Position numbers and translations under genes: made by a program. Under the pieces are notes generated by a model, which worked only from the letters and a program-made list of their open reading frames with translations, was not told the origin of the DNA and did no database searches. From Dentipellis sp. KUC8613 (Eukaryota > Basidiomycota > Agaricomycetes > Russulales > Hericiaceae), in the NCBI GenBank assembly GCA_002286715.1, contig NSJX01000003.1:732680-796679 (forward strand): 64,000 nucleotides of DNA. The letters run 5' to 3'. This document shows positions 1 through 14,000 of the stretch, piece after piece; within the stretch, counting starts at the first letter, position 1; each line of letters opens with the position of its first letter.

Positions 1-3000
1 CGCACTCCCTGCGCATGCGACGCCAGCCGGCGAGCTCTTTCTCTTCGGTGGTCTCGTGCACGAGACCGCGCGTAATGACCTGTATGTGTTCAGCACGCGC
101 GACCTCAGCGCGACGATGCTGCAGACCAAGGGCGAAATGCCGAGTACGCGGGTAGGCCATGCCAGCGCGCTCGTCAGTAGCGTGCTCGTGGTCTGGGGTG
201 GTGACACAAAGACCGACGGGCGAGCGAAACCTGGCGACAAGCAGGATGAGTCGCTGTACCTGCTCAATCTCGGTGCGCGCTGGTCTTCTATATGCTCACG
301 TGAGACCTTGGCTAATGCGGTCTATGTAGTCTCGAGAGAGTGGACGCGTGTAAACGTGACTGGTCCTGGTCCAGTGGGCAGGTACGGCCATGCAGTGTGC
401 ATGATCGGCTCCAAGTTCTTTGTCTTTGGAGGACAAGTCGACGGCGAATTCTTGCAAGATCTTTGGGCGTTCGATCTCAATTCATGTGCGTGTGACTTTT
501 GGAGTCACGATCTGCTCAGCTGCTGTTGATGCTGATATGCCTATACCGACGCAGTAAAATCGAAGGCTTCATGGGAGCTATTCGAACCGGCGCCTGATTC
601 GGCTAGGCCTTCGCGACGTACAGGCCACGTCTGCATTGCGCACGGTGACCGCATTATCATGTCAGTTTCTTCATGATCGGCGTTCGCAAATGTCTTACTA
701 AGGCATCTGCTTTCCAGCTTCGGAGGGACAGACGGCCAATACCATTATAATGATACCTGGGTTTTTGATATCCCGACTCGGCGCTGGACCGAGTTGCAAT
801 GCATCGGCTACATTCCTTCGCCACGTGAAGGCCATGCTGCAGCCATAGTAGATGACGTCGTCTACGTATTTGGTGGGCGTGGTGTGGATGGGAAGGATCT
901 TGGTGATTTGACCGCATTCAAGATCTCTAGTGTGTATCTTTCTCCTCGAACAACGAAGTCGATAATAATGGCTGCATGTCTGCTTTCCAGCTCAGCGATG
1001 GTTCATGTTCCAGAACATGGGTCCGTCGCCTAGTGCGAGATCAGGGCATGCCATGGCTTCTAGTGGCACACGGGTCTTTGTCCTCGGGGGAGAGTCCTAT
1101 GCTGCGCCCAAGCCTGAAGAAGCAACGCTAATCCACGTCCTTGATACCAGTACGTGTATCGGCCGCTCTACTTGCTTAATATCTCTAACACATATGCAGA
1201 GCACATTAAATACCCCGATCAGAACAAGCCAGGTGACAAATCGAGACCGACTCGCAAATCTTCCGTTGGTACCGACCTCAATGGCCAATCGTCCCAGCAG
1301 CCCGGTATTGCCGGCCGCCCGCTTTCGCCCCCAATGCAGCAGGGACCTGATGCCGAGGATCTTCGTCGCGCGATGTCACCCCCGAACGCCCGCGTTAAAC
1401 CCGGTCCAAACGGTGTTGCGCCACAGCCCTTCCCGACCAATGGGAAAGGTAAAGCACCCATGCGACCAGCACGGGACGATGACGATGGATTTGGAAATGA
1501 CGAGGGCGAGGTTTCGACAGCCGAGTCTGCTGTCCGCGAACGTGCGCTGTCGCCCGATCAGCAGACGCGCTCGAAGAGCCCGACAGCGGCGCGCGCCGCG
1601 TCGCCGGCTGGACAGCCAACGAATTTGACCAGTGTCGCCATGAGCCTGAATGGTGTGCGCAGTGCATCGCCGGTTGTGGAACGCGAACGCGCCAAATCGC
1701 CGGAGGCCATGCTAAATCCCTATAGCGCATCTGCGACCACGAACGGGTTCGCTGTGGGCCATGGGCAAGGCGGTGGCAAGGGCTCGACGGGTAACATTAC
1801 CGCGGACCTGATCAGGGATTTGAAGGTCAAAGAAGCGGAGGTAGAGGCACTGCGGAAGCAGCAAGGGTGGATGAAGGCGGCGCTGGCGAAGGCGTCGAGG
1901 AGCGGGTTTATTTATGCCGACACCGAGTTTGGGGAGAACGGCCATGACATTGACGAGCAGATGAAGGATCTGGGTGAGCCGAAGGTATCGGAGGTGGTGG
2001 TGAATCTCAAGCAGTTGAGAGCGAAAATTCAGGTGTGTTCAGGATTTCGCAGTGGGAATGTTGATTTGTGACGATAGGTATCGGGCTGGTAGGCGACGGT
2101 GGTCGAGCAAGCGCGTAGTGCATCGGACCGCATCAATGAGGCGGAGAGGCAGCGCTCGAGTGCCGTACAAGAGGCAGCGTACTATCGCGCGAAGCTCGCA
2201 GCGCTCGAGGCGTCCTCCGACTCCGACGTTAGTCGTCTGGAACGCGAGCGCCTTGCCGAGCTCGAGCGCCAGCTTTCTACTGCATTGGCGGAGCGCGGGG
2301 TCCATGAGCGTCGCCTGTCGGAGCTAAGCGAAACCTTGACCCTGAAGGAGACGCTGCTCGAGCAGGCCGAGGCTCGCGCGGTCGATGCGACAAAGCGCAC
2401 GGAAGCGCTGGAGGAATCGCATATGCGGATGCTGCGGGACCACACCGAGGTGCAGGAGCAGCACACGAACCTCGACGCTGCACTGCGGGAGCAGGCTGAC
2501 AGGCTCTTGGGTCAGACGTCCGCTTTGGAACAAAAAGAGGCGGAGAATGCGAGTCTGCAGGCCCAGGTCTCCGAACTGTCTCTGTCGCGCGATCAGCACG
2601 TTCGTGCACTGGAGCAGGCGCGGAACGCGCTGCAGACAGCCACCGCACGTGCAACCGAGGTCGATGATCAAAACCAGCGGTCGAGAGACCAGATATTGCA
2701 GCTGGAGACAGACATTGCAGAGCTGCGGGGCGAGCTCGAGGCACGGACGACGGAGGTCGAGTCGACGCGGGCGCGGCTGACGGATGTCGAGAACTCGTGG
2801 GCCAAGTCGCGAGAAGAGGCAGACGCTTTCCGGGCACTGACGACGACCGGGCTTGGCGAGTTGCTAGACTCCCACCGAGATCTCAAGGTTGACGAGGACC
2901 GGCTCACGCGCGGCCACACCGAGAAGATCCAGGCAATGGAGGCAGAAATCGCGTCGTTGCGTGCCATGCTCAAGGATGCCACCCAGCGCCTTGACGATGC

Positions 3001-4368
3001 GCACAACGAGCTGTCGCAGGAGCGCCGCAAGGCTCGCGAAGGCGAATCAGAAATGATGACCCTTCGTTCCCAGATTTCCGGCCTGCGTACCCAGCTGTCC
3101 AACGCCCTTGGTGACAGCGGACGCCTGCGGAAAGATCTCGCCGCCCGTGACTCAGAGCTTCGCCAGAAGACCAAGGAGGTGTCGGACGCCGAAGTGCGCT
3201 TGGGCATGCTTCGCAACTATCTCGCGGAGAATGACATCGTCCTCGATAACGACGGCTTGCCCACGAAGCCGGAGGACGAGGATTCACGCATCGCGGAACT
3301 GGAGAGCAGGCTTGTCGAGTTCACGCGTATCCAGGAGAAGACAGCTCGGGAGCTTGAGGCTGTTTCTCGCCAGAAACAGGACGCAGAGGCACAGGTCACC
3401 GTTGTCTCCGCGCAGCTTGATCGGTTGCGCTCCACACAAAGCCCAGCTGTCAGCCGTAGCGCAGATGACAGCTTTAGCAGTGACACGCGCATCGCCGAGA
3501 TTGAGCGCAAAGCTGAGGAGACGGAGCGCAACTACAAGGGTCGCATGCAGCAGCTCGAGGACGATTACCGTCTCGCCGTGCACTGTGTCAAGTAGGTTGT
3601 TGTACAATTATGTGACGCGCTTGAACTGACAATGGTGTCTATAGGGAGACAGAACGGCTCAACCGCAGGATGAAAGAAGAGATCCTCAAATTGAAGACTC
3701 TGAATGCAAGCCTGCAAGCTGAAAACGAGTCACTCCGGGGCACCGATCCTGCATCCCGCGCTCGCAGCGTCAACGGCCGCGGCACTCCCCTGTCTGATGA
3801 CGGCCGTGCAAGTGAATCTCTCCGGAGTCAGCTTGTTGACGCCCAAAGACAAGGCCAACGTCTCCTTAACGAAAATAAGGACTTCCGTCTTCGAATCGAC
3901 TCGCTCGAGAAGGACCTTGGACATATGCGGGATGATCTCGTCGCCGCACAACGTGAAGCAAACGAGCGTCTTTCGCGGGTGGAGGAGCTGGAGCAAGACG
4001 TGGAGAGGCTGCAGTCTTCCCTCGTCGTTGCTCGTGGCGGTCATGACGAGACTCTTCTAGAGCAACTCAGTGCCGACAACAACACCCTCAAACGTGAGAA
4101 CGAGCAGCTTCAGCACAAGATTGGTCTGTTACTGGACGACCAGCCGACGTTTGGGCACGACCGGCCAATATCTGGCATCTCTATTTCTGACAGGCCCCTC
4201 AGCAACTCCAGCTCTGACGGTATAGGCATGGTCTACGACCAGCTCACCGGAGATTTGGACGACTGGCAGCGCCAGCTGAGCAGCTCGTTGAGCGGCCGGC
4301 GACCGCTGAGCGAATTTGAATCCCATGCTTTCACTTCTGGTCATGAACGAGCAAAGTCTCGATCGTAA
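1..4368 (+). CDS. tea1: Kelch-repeat / coiled-coil cell-end marker (Tea1-like), 5' partial
   Basis: The N-terminal third is a row of kelch repeats (FGG, VWGG, VFGG, IFGG, VFGG and VLGG strands, each followed by a W or L/Y-D turn), i.e. a beta-propeller. A Pro/Ser-rich linker follows, then roughly 900 residues of heptad-rich coiled coil ending at the stop at 4366-4368. This order matches fungal Tea1/Kel1-type polarity markers, which in yeasts mark cell ends and bind formins and microtubule tips; that role is inferred from the family. The reading frame is already open at base 2, so the start lies outside the window. Exons with matching phases are <1-272, 330-485, 555-660, 718-929, 991-1149, 1200-2032, 2093-3591 and 3645-4368, giving 1,319 visible residues. 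A basic-Ser tail (AKSRS) ends the protein. Orthology to Tea1 rather than another kelch/coiled-coil protein is likely but not proven. Confidence 0.85.
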
Positions 4369-4595
4369 CACTCTCATGTTTTGGTCTCTCTGTTTATTTT
4401 GTTTTCTTCACGATATATACCCTATCGATCTCGACTCATCGTCGCCGCGCACACTCATTCGTTTGGTCTATCATCACCTACTCTACTTATCACCATTGCT
4501 TTCTGATGTTTGGTATATTCGCATTATATATCCCGTTATATGAGCAGTTGCTATATGCACTGAACATTGATCAGCTACGAAACATAAGATCGTCA

Positions 4596-7500
4596 TCACT
4601 CCTCAGAATTATTTGCGGCACGCTGTGTCCACTCGATAGCACGTCTCTTGACGGCCTCGACGCCTTCCTCGTCACCGAGTTGCTTTTCTAATCCTAACCA
4701 TTTCTTGAAGAACGACCTTGAATGATGGATCAGAATCAATTATATGAACACCTTTTGACACGGGAAGGACTCACTTTGCTTTGTGGCTAGTCATTTTGTG
4801 GGATAGAACGCGGTCGAACAGGTTCCTGGAGGATTACGGATTAGAAGGAGGTTCTCCACCATGATCTAGTGGCATACCTAAGGCTCTGGATGTCATTCTG
4901 GCTGGCCTCCATATCCATATAGACTAGCCAAAGATCCCAGCGCTTCGGATGAGAATCGATGATCCCCTCGAAGATAGTCTTGCCCCGTTCGGCTTCACCG
5001 AACTTGTATTCTAACTGGGCGAACTTGGATATTGTCTTCAGGTCTGGAAACATGGTCGTCAGAAGACGAGGGCACGGCCGTTTGGGAGGGTAGTAACTCA
5101 CGCTTGCGCTTCTCCAAGCTTTGAAGACTACGAGGGAGCAATTTACGCGCTTCCTCGAGCTCACCGCGCTTGAGGTAGAATTCACCGAACTGCGTCCAGA
5201 CTTTTGAGCTCTGTCCGAATTTCTTGGCAGTTCGCTGGAACTGCTCTTTCGCTTTCTGTAAAGTTGAGTCAGACGACCGTCTATAATCTTATAAGCGTAC
5301 ATACCTCGTACTTCTCCGATTGCTCAAAGATAGAGGCGAGTCGAAGGTGAATCGTTTTTGAGTCATTATGGCGGGCGGCATCCTTGAATGCGGCTTCCAA
5401 AGACTCGTCTGTACCATAGATATTCTCCAGATTCAGCAGCGCAATCCATACGTTCAGCTTCTCCTGCTCTTCCCGGAAGTTGATAGTTCGAAGGGCCCGC
5501 TTCGCGATCTCTCGAGCCTTCTCAATCTCGGAGAGTTGGAGTTGGAAAGACATGTATTGAATCCAGAGGTACGACGAATTAGGCGAGCCCAGAAGAAGTC
5601 GCTCGAAGTCTGCGTTGGACTCGGGCATTTTTGTCTGGAGATCGGCGGTGAGATCCTTCTCGATCTCCTTTCGCCTTTTTTTCTTCTTCTTTCCAGTGGC
5701 CTCCTCGTCACCGCTTTCTTCTGAAGAATCGGATTCCTGCACTTCATCCTGTCCAGGGGCACTGGACCATTGGAAACCCCCTTGCAGCTGCAAGGAGGGC
5801 ACCGCAGCAGGCGCTGAGCTTGTCTGAAGCTTGCTGGAAAAGATGGTGCTCATATCAACATCGACGGCCATGGCATCGTCCTCGTCCCGTTCGTCCTCTG
5901 AGGCAGAAGGCTCTGCATCGGAGTCGGGGCTTGCGGCTTCAGCATCGGACATTTCCTCATCAACGTCATCGACGACACCGAGAAGTTGTGAATTTTCCGC
6001 TTCCTCTCCTGACTCCATGCGATCCTCTTCAGAGAAATATGAAGGTTTGAGACCGAGAGAGATCCGACGCTTCTCCGTGTCGATAGAACGGACGACCGCC
6101 TTGACATGGTCACCTTCGCGGTAGCTCCTCAGTGCGAGGGTAACATCTGCATCTGCGTTGTCGGAAAGCTGAGAACACAAACATGAGCGATGACGACATA
6201 GCTTGGAAAAACAAGGCCAACCTCAGATTTGTGGCACAGGCCAGTCAGCTTTGATCCTTCGATCTCAATGAAGAGTCCATAAGCCTCAACTTTCTTGACA
6301 CGGCCTTCAATTTTCTGGCCTTCATGAAGGTCCGAGAGCGAAAGGGACGGCTTGGTTGACCTCGCAAGATCACCAGAACGAAAGGTCATTTCGACCTGTT
6401 TTTTCTCCGGGTTGACGCTGCAAACAGATTGATTAGCATGTCGGGCACCCCCTTCACATGTAGTGTAACGAACCTGAGAATTCTTCCTTTCACGAGTTGA
6501 TTGACTTGGAATCTACTCTTCCAGTCCTTCACATACTGCATACTCAGTCAGCGTATGCGCTGCAATACTAGGGGATGAAACTCACGTCATCGAAAAGCTC
6601 TTTGATTTGCACGCGCGCGTCCACGTCGCGACCAAGCGTCACAAAGAGACCATGCTCCGCAATGCTCTTGATGAATCCACGGACACTTTGCCCAGCCTTT
6701 AGAGTAGATAAACTTTGGAGTTCGGGGTCCACAATGGGATGGTCTTTTGTTGGATCCAGTCGCGATGCACGGGTTGACAAAGTGAGATGCTTCTTCTCCT
6801 TGTCGATAGAGATAACCGCGGCTTTCACCAGAGAGTCAATGTTGGGGAAAGGATTACCAGCCTCATAGCTATCGGAGATGTCTGTTGGATGCAAGGTACC
6901 GCTGATCTGGGATGAAAGCTTGACAAGAGTACCATTTCGATGATGACGAAGTACTCGACCACCAACGATCTGGCCAAGCTCGATGGTATCCATGGTCAGA
7001 GGCTGCTTGTGCTCGAGGGGTGGCTTGCTTTTCGGGCGGTTTGCGACGATGACGATGCCCTTTTCAGGATTGCGAGTCACTACCACCAGTTCCTCGAGCT
7101 TCTCGCCGACCTTCAGGGCGGTGCGCAGCTGAGCAACTGAAAGTCCACGGTGGTTCGCGAGGTTCTTGAGAGAGACCAAAGCGCGAACCTGAGAGGGTTG
7201 CAGTGTCAGGACGACGTTATCTTTATGTACCTCAGACACAACGCCCTCCACGGTGTGACCAATTTCAACGCTGCTGATATCCGTAACGGCAGAATCGAAG
7301 GAAGACACTGCCTGTCGTATGCTTGCAAAGATATTGCGCTTCTCCGGATCTACGTGAATAATCCTGACTTTGACTACTTTCCCGGCGGAAAACACATCAG
7401 AAAGTACAGTGATAGCAGTTTCACTTCAGAAACGTTCAGAATCAGAACGCGAAAACGGTGAGGATTCGTTATAAAATGTCACCTGGCTTCCTTCCACGAG

Positions 7501-9777
7501 ACAGAGCCTTTGACATTGTTGAAGAATTCGACTTGAAGTCGCCGTTCGTCCACACGGAAGATTACCGCATTTGTCACCAGGCCAACTTTCGCATCCTCGA
7601 ATTTTGCAATGACTGGTAAATCAGACTCGACCAAAGTCTTTTTTGCAGTTAATGCGATTCTCTTGCGTTCGGGATCAACAGTGAGGACCTATGGTATACT
7701 ATTTGAGACATCATACTTTAGGGGAAAGGAGGGTTAGATCATACCCGACATTTGATTGTCGCTCCAGGTCTGAAACGTTTTTGAGGATGCTTCAAGGTGA
7801 TGTCTGCATAGTGATTTGGGAAGACAACGCCGTCAACGTTTCCCGAGATGGAGACGAACAAAGCAGAGTCCGTAAGCTTTTTAACTGTCCCCTTGATCAG
7901 CTCTCCAGGCCGAACATCAGCGACCTGTAGAAATTTCTGCTCAAGAATTGACGGGCGCATGGATAATTGTAACAGGCCGTCCAGGGGGAAATAACCGGTC
8001 ACTCGGGCACGATGTGTTGTGCCCACTTTCCAAGCCCCAGAAGATGGTGACAACGAAGGTACATGCTCGTCCGAAACGTGGGATATCTGGGTAATGGGAT
8101 AAGCATATTAGAGGACCAGCATACTGGATCAGGAAACTTACGTGAATGAAGCCCTGCACTTGCGGCTGAATTTCGACCAATAATCCACGTTCAGATTCCA
8201 CCTCGACGACCTTCACCGATTCAAGGATGGTGCCTATCGGAAACGCTTCCTGTATCGTCGGACAATTGTCGATTTTGTTGTCAGATGTCTTGACTTTCAT
8301 CTTCAGTATGTGATCTGCCAAGGACAAAGCAAACCGAGGCGAAGAAACTCCTGGGATAGAATGAAGGACTCTGGCCTTGATTTTCTTACCCAGCTTGAAA
8401 TTGTCGGCCGGATTCCCCGAAGGGAGGTGTAACTTGTCGATGGTTCCATCAAAATACCCGAGCATTTGTACGTTGAGGCCGTGAGGGACAATGGCGGTAA
8501 TGAGACACTGTACAAGTTCTCCGGGAAGTATCGAGGTGACGCTGTTGACCTCAGTCAGCTAAGAGAGCGAACATTAGTGAACGTCTCCCGCGTCTCCCGT
8601 GAAATCAAACGAGAGCTTACGGAGGCATCACAGACGGCTGACGGATTGATGGTTACATTGCATGTTCGGCCATTGCTCGACAACTTGCTTACTGCAATGT
8701 CCAAGATTCGGCCAACATGCAATTTCGATGAATCGCCGAGTGCATTAGACGCGTCTTTGAACGACAGGAAGCCGGATACGTCTGAAATTCCAAGATTGAG
8801 AACATAGCCATGATCTTCTATGCTTTTCACGGAGGCGGGCAAAGTCTGCAATATGTGAATGACAGCCAGAAGAGTTTGGGATTCCAGACACTCACAAAGC
8901 CCGCTTTCAGGTCACCCTTCGCCACGCCCTCATTCACTTGATCGGGTACGAGACTCAGCTCCACTCTGCGGCTGGCTCTTTCCACCTCATCCCTAGCTCT
9001 CCCAACGCCTGCCATGTTCTCTGTTGAGCCTGACGCATGTACAGCGGTCACGACACAGCGCACATATTCGCCAGGGTGGAAGATTTCAAATAGATCTGGG
9101 ACTCGCGACGCCGCCTCTTCGTCCACAGTATCTGATCCGTCGTCTTCCAGGTCATCCATGTGTTCGAGGGCACTCGTAAGCTCTGCAGAAATCTGAGTTA
9201 TAGGTATGTGACCGAGGAGTTGGTCTGGAAGAGAAACGATGAGGGATAGAGGTTGAACGGAGACAACCTGCGCCAGAATTTTGAGTCCAACAGTAATGCG
9301 CTACGTAGAAGGGTTGAAGGGTCAGTGATATGTCAAAACGAAACCTATGTGTGAGGCATACCTTGTAGTTGAGATGCTCTACACGCAACCCCTCGCTTTT
9401 ACTACCTCCTTCGGAAGCCTTGCCCTTGCCCTTCACGTCCGACTTGCGCCTTTGCTTCTTCGACTTCGTCGCAAGTCCGTTCTCCTGGGAAGAGGATAAA
9501 GTGGTCGTCCATGCTCTCATTATTAATTCCTCACCTTGAAGAGCTCCTCGTTCGCTTCCTTTACGGCCTCTGCGCGTATTGTCTTGACTTCCACAGGAGT
9601 GAAGGTACTTCCGCCTCCCCGCGGAAAGTCGACTTCGTCGACAACCATATTTGAAACATGGTGTAAGGGTTGTTCTTGCTGAGGTTTGCCCTCCTTTTTG
9701 CCATCCTGTGCGACCTTAGCTTTCTTGGACTTGTGGGCCGATGCGCCGTCTTCCAACTGGCGCTTTTTTGTAGACAT
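4596..9777 (-). CDS. RRP5: rRNA biogenesis protein RRP5 (multiple S1 domains plus HAT repeats)
   Basis: RRP5 is a nucleolar factor needed for processing of both 18S and 5.8S/25S precursors. The N-terminus is Lys-rich and starts MSTKKRQLEDG at a genuine ATG (9775-9777). It is followed by many OB-fold S1 modules, recognised by patterns such as GxVxxxxxxGLFVxxG and a closing RxxLSxR, between about 9300 and 6050. An acidic, low-complexity linker (about 6000-5700) leads to a KKKKRRKEIEKDL basic patch. The C-terminus consists of HAT/TPR-like repeats (LWIQYMSFQL, VWIALLNLENIYG, WDLWLVYMDMEA) ending WTQRAANNSEE before TGA (4596-4598). About a dozen short introns interrupt the gene, and the protein should be roughly 1,450 residues. 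Domain order and length agree with yeast Rrp5/human PDCD11. It is divergent from SF3A2. Confidence 0.93.
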
Positions 9778-10047
9778 GACTGGGAGATACGTCTAATTCA
9801 ATGGTCTTTTCAAGGTGGGAGTGCATTCTTTGCTTACCGAAGGGCGAAGCCTTTGCTGGGGGGAGATGTTTAGTAGTGAGGTCGCCGCCAGGAAATTTCC
9901 GTCTGAATATTGGCTAGATCGGGAGAGAGATCTCGCGTCTGAGATCTCTCGCACAAACGTATCACGTAATACTCTCCCTTCTCTCTGGACCCGCTCGTTG
10001 ACCTCCTCCTCAACAGCTCGCAAACGCTTATTCTGCCGCAGTAACCA
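9778..10047. promoter_or_regulatory. Short divergent promoter between RRP5 and SF3A2
   Basis: Only 270 bp separate the ATGs of two divergently transcribed RNA-processing genes (rRNA and pre-mRNA splicing). The interval must hold both 5'UTRs and core promoters. I see no TATA box or obvious tandem motif. An open frame crosses it on the minus strand but lacks similarity to anything I recognise. Confidence 0.5.
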
Positions 10048-10929
10048 ATGGGTATGCTGTTCTTTCACTTTTATATGATATTTTGATGGCTCATATATGC
10101 GATTTACAGATTATCAGGTGTGTTCCTTCCTCCTAATGGCGCCGTGAAAGTCGTTGAATAGCCTCGTGCAGAATCGAGTAGGCTCCAAGTTCGGAGGTGG
10201 AGGTGTTGCTGGAGCGTCAGAGAGCAATGTTGATAGGAGAGAGCGTCTGCGCAAGTTGGCTCTGGAGACCATTGATCTGGCAAAGGTGCGTCGACATCGT
10301 GGTCTTGACTCGTGTCCTTTTTTACTCAGTATATCTCTCAGGATCCCTATATTCTGCGCAATCATCTTGGCTCACTGGAATGTCGTCTCTGCCTTACACT
10401 TCACACAAATGAAGGGTCCTATCTTGCGCATACTCAGGGCAAGAAGCACCAGACCAATCTGGCCCGCCGAGCCGCCCGGGACATGAAAGATAGTCAGTTA
10501 CAGGTGGCTCCTCAGCAGCAGAATATCCAGAGAAAGGTCTTCTTGAAGATCGGTCGGCCCGGATATCGCGTGACCAAAGTGAGAGACAGGGATACAGGAA
10601 AGGAAGGCATGATGGTACAAGTGCATCTACCCCAAATCAAGCCGGGTGTCATTCCAAGGAGGCGGTTTATGAGTGCTTGGGAGCAGAAGCGCGAGCCTCC
10701 CAATAAAGCTTACCAATATCTTATTGTATGTTCAAACCTTTCTACTCCTCCGTTGTTCTCGCTCATCACTGAATAGGTTGCCGCTGAACCGTATGAGACT
10801 ATCGCTTTCCGCATCCCAGCCCGCGAAATTGAGGACGAATCCGACGATGCTGGGTACTGGAATTGGTCACATTGGGATCCAGATACAAAACAGTACAGCT
10901 TCCAATTCATGTTCAGATTGGGATACTGA
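10048..10929 (+). CDS. SF3A2: Splicing factor 3A subunit 2 (Prp11/SAP62)
   Basis: This is a component of the U2 snRNP SF3a complex, which acts in branch-site recognition. The spliced product opens with MDYQNRVGSKFGGGG, the hallmark N-terminus of the family. A C2H2-type zinc finger follows (CRLCLTLHTNEGSYLAHTQGKKH), then the conserved RPGYRVTKVRD and WEQKREPPNKAYQYL blocks. It ends with WSHWDPDTKQYSFQFMFRLGY and TGA. Exons are 10048-10051, 10110-10117, 10172-10285, 10342-10725 and 10777-10929, giving 220 residues. The first two coding exons are tiny (4 and 8 nt), so automatic annotation will often miss the true start. The proline-rich C-terminal tail of animal SF3A2 is absent, as in other fungi. 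Confidence 0.95.
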
Positions 10930-11081
10930 TTTCATCTATGACTACGTGGACTGCGCGCTTTTCGTTTCTATGTGCTACATGATTTTATATACTTTATGCT
11001 TGATTCGATTTTTATGAGTGTTCTACTGGTTACACCATCCATACAACCAGTCTGCTAGGTGGGTTTACGGCTTCTTTGAGG

Positions 11082-14000
11082 TTATGGGGCAAACTCTGAT
11101 ATAACAGTGTTCAGGAAAGAATGAGGAACATACACTAAATACGAGTTTTGCTCACCCGCTTCATCCAGCAGAGTGTCTTCTTCCAAACATGCTTGGATAT
11201 ATTCGATCAGGATCAGGTTGCGGAGTTTGGGTCTGAGCCGAGTGAGCTACATTCTGTATAACCGAATGTTGGTACTCACTTAGACGTCATTTGTATAAGT
11301 TCTTTGCGACGACTGTCATCTCGTTTATCCAGGATGATGTGTGTTAATTTGGGATCATCTAAATCAGTGACGCGCCCGCCGTTGCTTGTGATCAGCTGGC
11401 TGATCTCAGCGAACCTGTTTGCAATGGTTCAGATAATGTAAGTACTGGTGAGGAAGTCTACTCGCTTCTTTGCGATTTCCGCCTCATGCCTGGTGGACTT
11501 GACTGACATACGATGCGCGCGTGCGTTCTCTGGGGTATCGAGATAAAAGCGCCTGTTACAGGTAAGCTCCCCGTTCTTAGCTAGTGAGAAATTTAAGTAC
11601 TCACAGGTGTTTGAATATCTTGTCTTCGTCATAGGCCATCGCTGCGTCGTCTTCGCCCATTCGCACGTCTAGATCTCTGGGGGTAGACTAGAAGTCGTCA
11701 GCACAACATTTACCGAAGGACGCCATTGCTCACCTGTGTGGAGTCTTGTACGGCAAGCTGGGACTATAGATAATTTTAGGTCGGTGGATAATTTTCAAGG
11801 GGATCAAGAACGTACAACTCCGCCAGACACCTCATCTTCCGAACCATTGGCATTGACAGCGAGCCATTCGTCTTCATCTGGCGGAGACGGTAACACGTCT
11901 TCGTTCTCTGAATCAGGGTCCGTTGCAGACTCGTCAACGTCACCAGATTCGATGTCTTGGCCACCCCTCACTTCGAACCATTCTTTCAACATTGGGTTTG
12001 CCTCCTCTGGCTCTTGGTCAGTAACTGTGTCTTCTTCAGTATCACTACCTGCTGTTGCTGGCGTAGGACCGTTCATTTCTTCATCCTCATCAGTACCCCC
12101 TTCGTTATATTCATCGCTGAGCTTCCGCTCAACATTCGCGTGGAAGAAATATCTGTAAGATGCGGAAGCGTCACACGGCATATCTGGTACCTAAAGCTTT
12201 ATTTCAATTACCGCTTAGAAAAAGGCTTGCGTTCTCCAGCAGCTGCAGAATCTATGATCCATTCGGGTTTGATTATATCATATCCCTTCTTAATCAAGGA
12301 TCGAATGTCGAATGCTGTTGACGCGTGGATTTCTGCGATGAATAACTCCGCTGAAAAGCACACGTACGCGTTATAGATCCTCCGTACACAATCATGAGAC
12401 CAGGTTGATTTCTCGGGATTTGCACGAATGTTCCGCCATTGGCACGTATCCTGTAATTCGTCGGAAAGGGTAAACGCGAGGATATTTTGAAGATGACAAG
12501 ACATGTACAATTTCAGCAGGTTCTGTTTATCAGCATCCCGTGTTTTGGATTTGGGGTCCGAGGCCACCACTGTTTGGTACTCGTGAGTAAATTCGGTGGC
12601 CAAGTAAGGATGACGCTCGTACTGAAGGTCATTCCCTCGAACAAATCCGTCTGTACCTCTACATCCTTGACGTCTACGCCTTTATATCCACCTATGATCG
12701 AAGGCTGCATGGTCTTCCTGTCAGCGTCATTTTCGGGAAACATACATTATCGACGAACCTTCTTCCGTGTGAGCTTCCGTTTCTTTTTGACATGTCTGTG
12801 AACTTTGTCAGTATCAATTGTCAAGGGCTGCCGAGTTACACACCCTCGCTCATTTTCCATTTTCCTCTTCGTTTCGGTGCGAATGCTTTCCAAAATGCCT
12901 ACGTTCTAGCATTCAGAACAGACAGAAAGGTAGTTAGTTGATCATCGAGAACCGACCTGTCGCTGTGATACAATCCTCAATTGTTAGGTCATCGCGAATT
13001 ATGAGTGCCCGGGGAAACCGCATAGTGAAGCCCATATGGTATTGATCTGAAGCCCAAGGCTGTGGTGAGATAGACACGACTTCGCCAACGCAGTAACTTA
13101 CCTGTTGGTGTAATCTCCGCAGCTTTGACTTTGATGATAAAGGAGCTATAGATCATTGTTGGCAGTGAGCGCTGTGATAAAGAATATGACATACTCCTCA
13201 GGTTCAAGATAAAGGTCGCATTTATCTTCCACGGATTTGTTTGCAGTCTGTAGAAATTGTGGAGGACGTTTTGGATCCCACTCTTTCCAGGGCTTGGATC
13301 GTATCCATACGTAGTCGGCATACGAAAAACCGGAGCCAATGCGGACAAACGTGCTATACCTGTAAAAAACCTAATTCAGTGTTTCTGGTGGTCTAGAAGA
13401 AGAAGTCCTTACTTAGGCTCCTCTCCTTCTTGAACGTTCCGATCATCTAGTACAGCGCAGACCACTGTCGATACCCCACCTCCACGCCTACCGGAACCGT
13501 AATTACCACCTCCACACCGCGGAGTCAAGAGTAAGCTCCTAAAATCGAAAGACGACGGACGGCATACCTACGACAAGGACGTCGACCGTTTCGCCCATAT
13601 TGTCCTGCACCACGGTCAGTTTCATAGCTCGCATAGATCGTGAAGGCCCACCATATATTCTGGCTTCACCTGAGGGAGATAGAATTAGCAGGGGAACCCC
13701 GAATTCACACACTAGAGCATACTTTGATCCAGTCTCTGTTCCGTCCATTGAGCACGTACTCAGACGCGGGGTGTTTCATCACTAAACCCTCTCCACGATC
13801 AGCCATTATCTGTTCCATCTTGTCTCGGACGTCCTTCGCTGTCTTCCCCTCGAACTCTCGGACGAATTCGATTCTTCCCAGTACTTCTGTTACGCAGGAG
13901 CGAAGATTCCTCTTGCGAAACTTGACCGACTTGTTTATGAGAGACATGCCATTGAGGTACAGCAAGTCGAAAACCTTGACTTATAGGGCATCTCAGTGAT

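Noticed and set aside
2277..2837. 186-codon antisense frame in the coiled-coil part of the kelch gene
   Set aside because: It is a shadow of a GC-rich, Glu/Arg-biased coding exon. The Pro/Ala/Arg-rich composition is typical of antisense reading, with no supporting motif.
9793..10068. Open minus-strand frame of 91 codons with Arg/Glu-rich composition
   Set aside because: It fills the promoter between RRP5 and SF3A2 and overlaps the true first exon of SF3A2 on the opposite strand. No family resemblance was seen.
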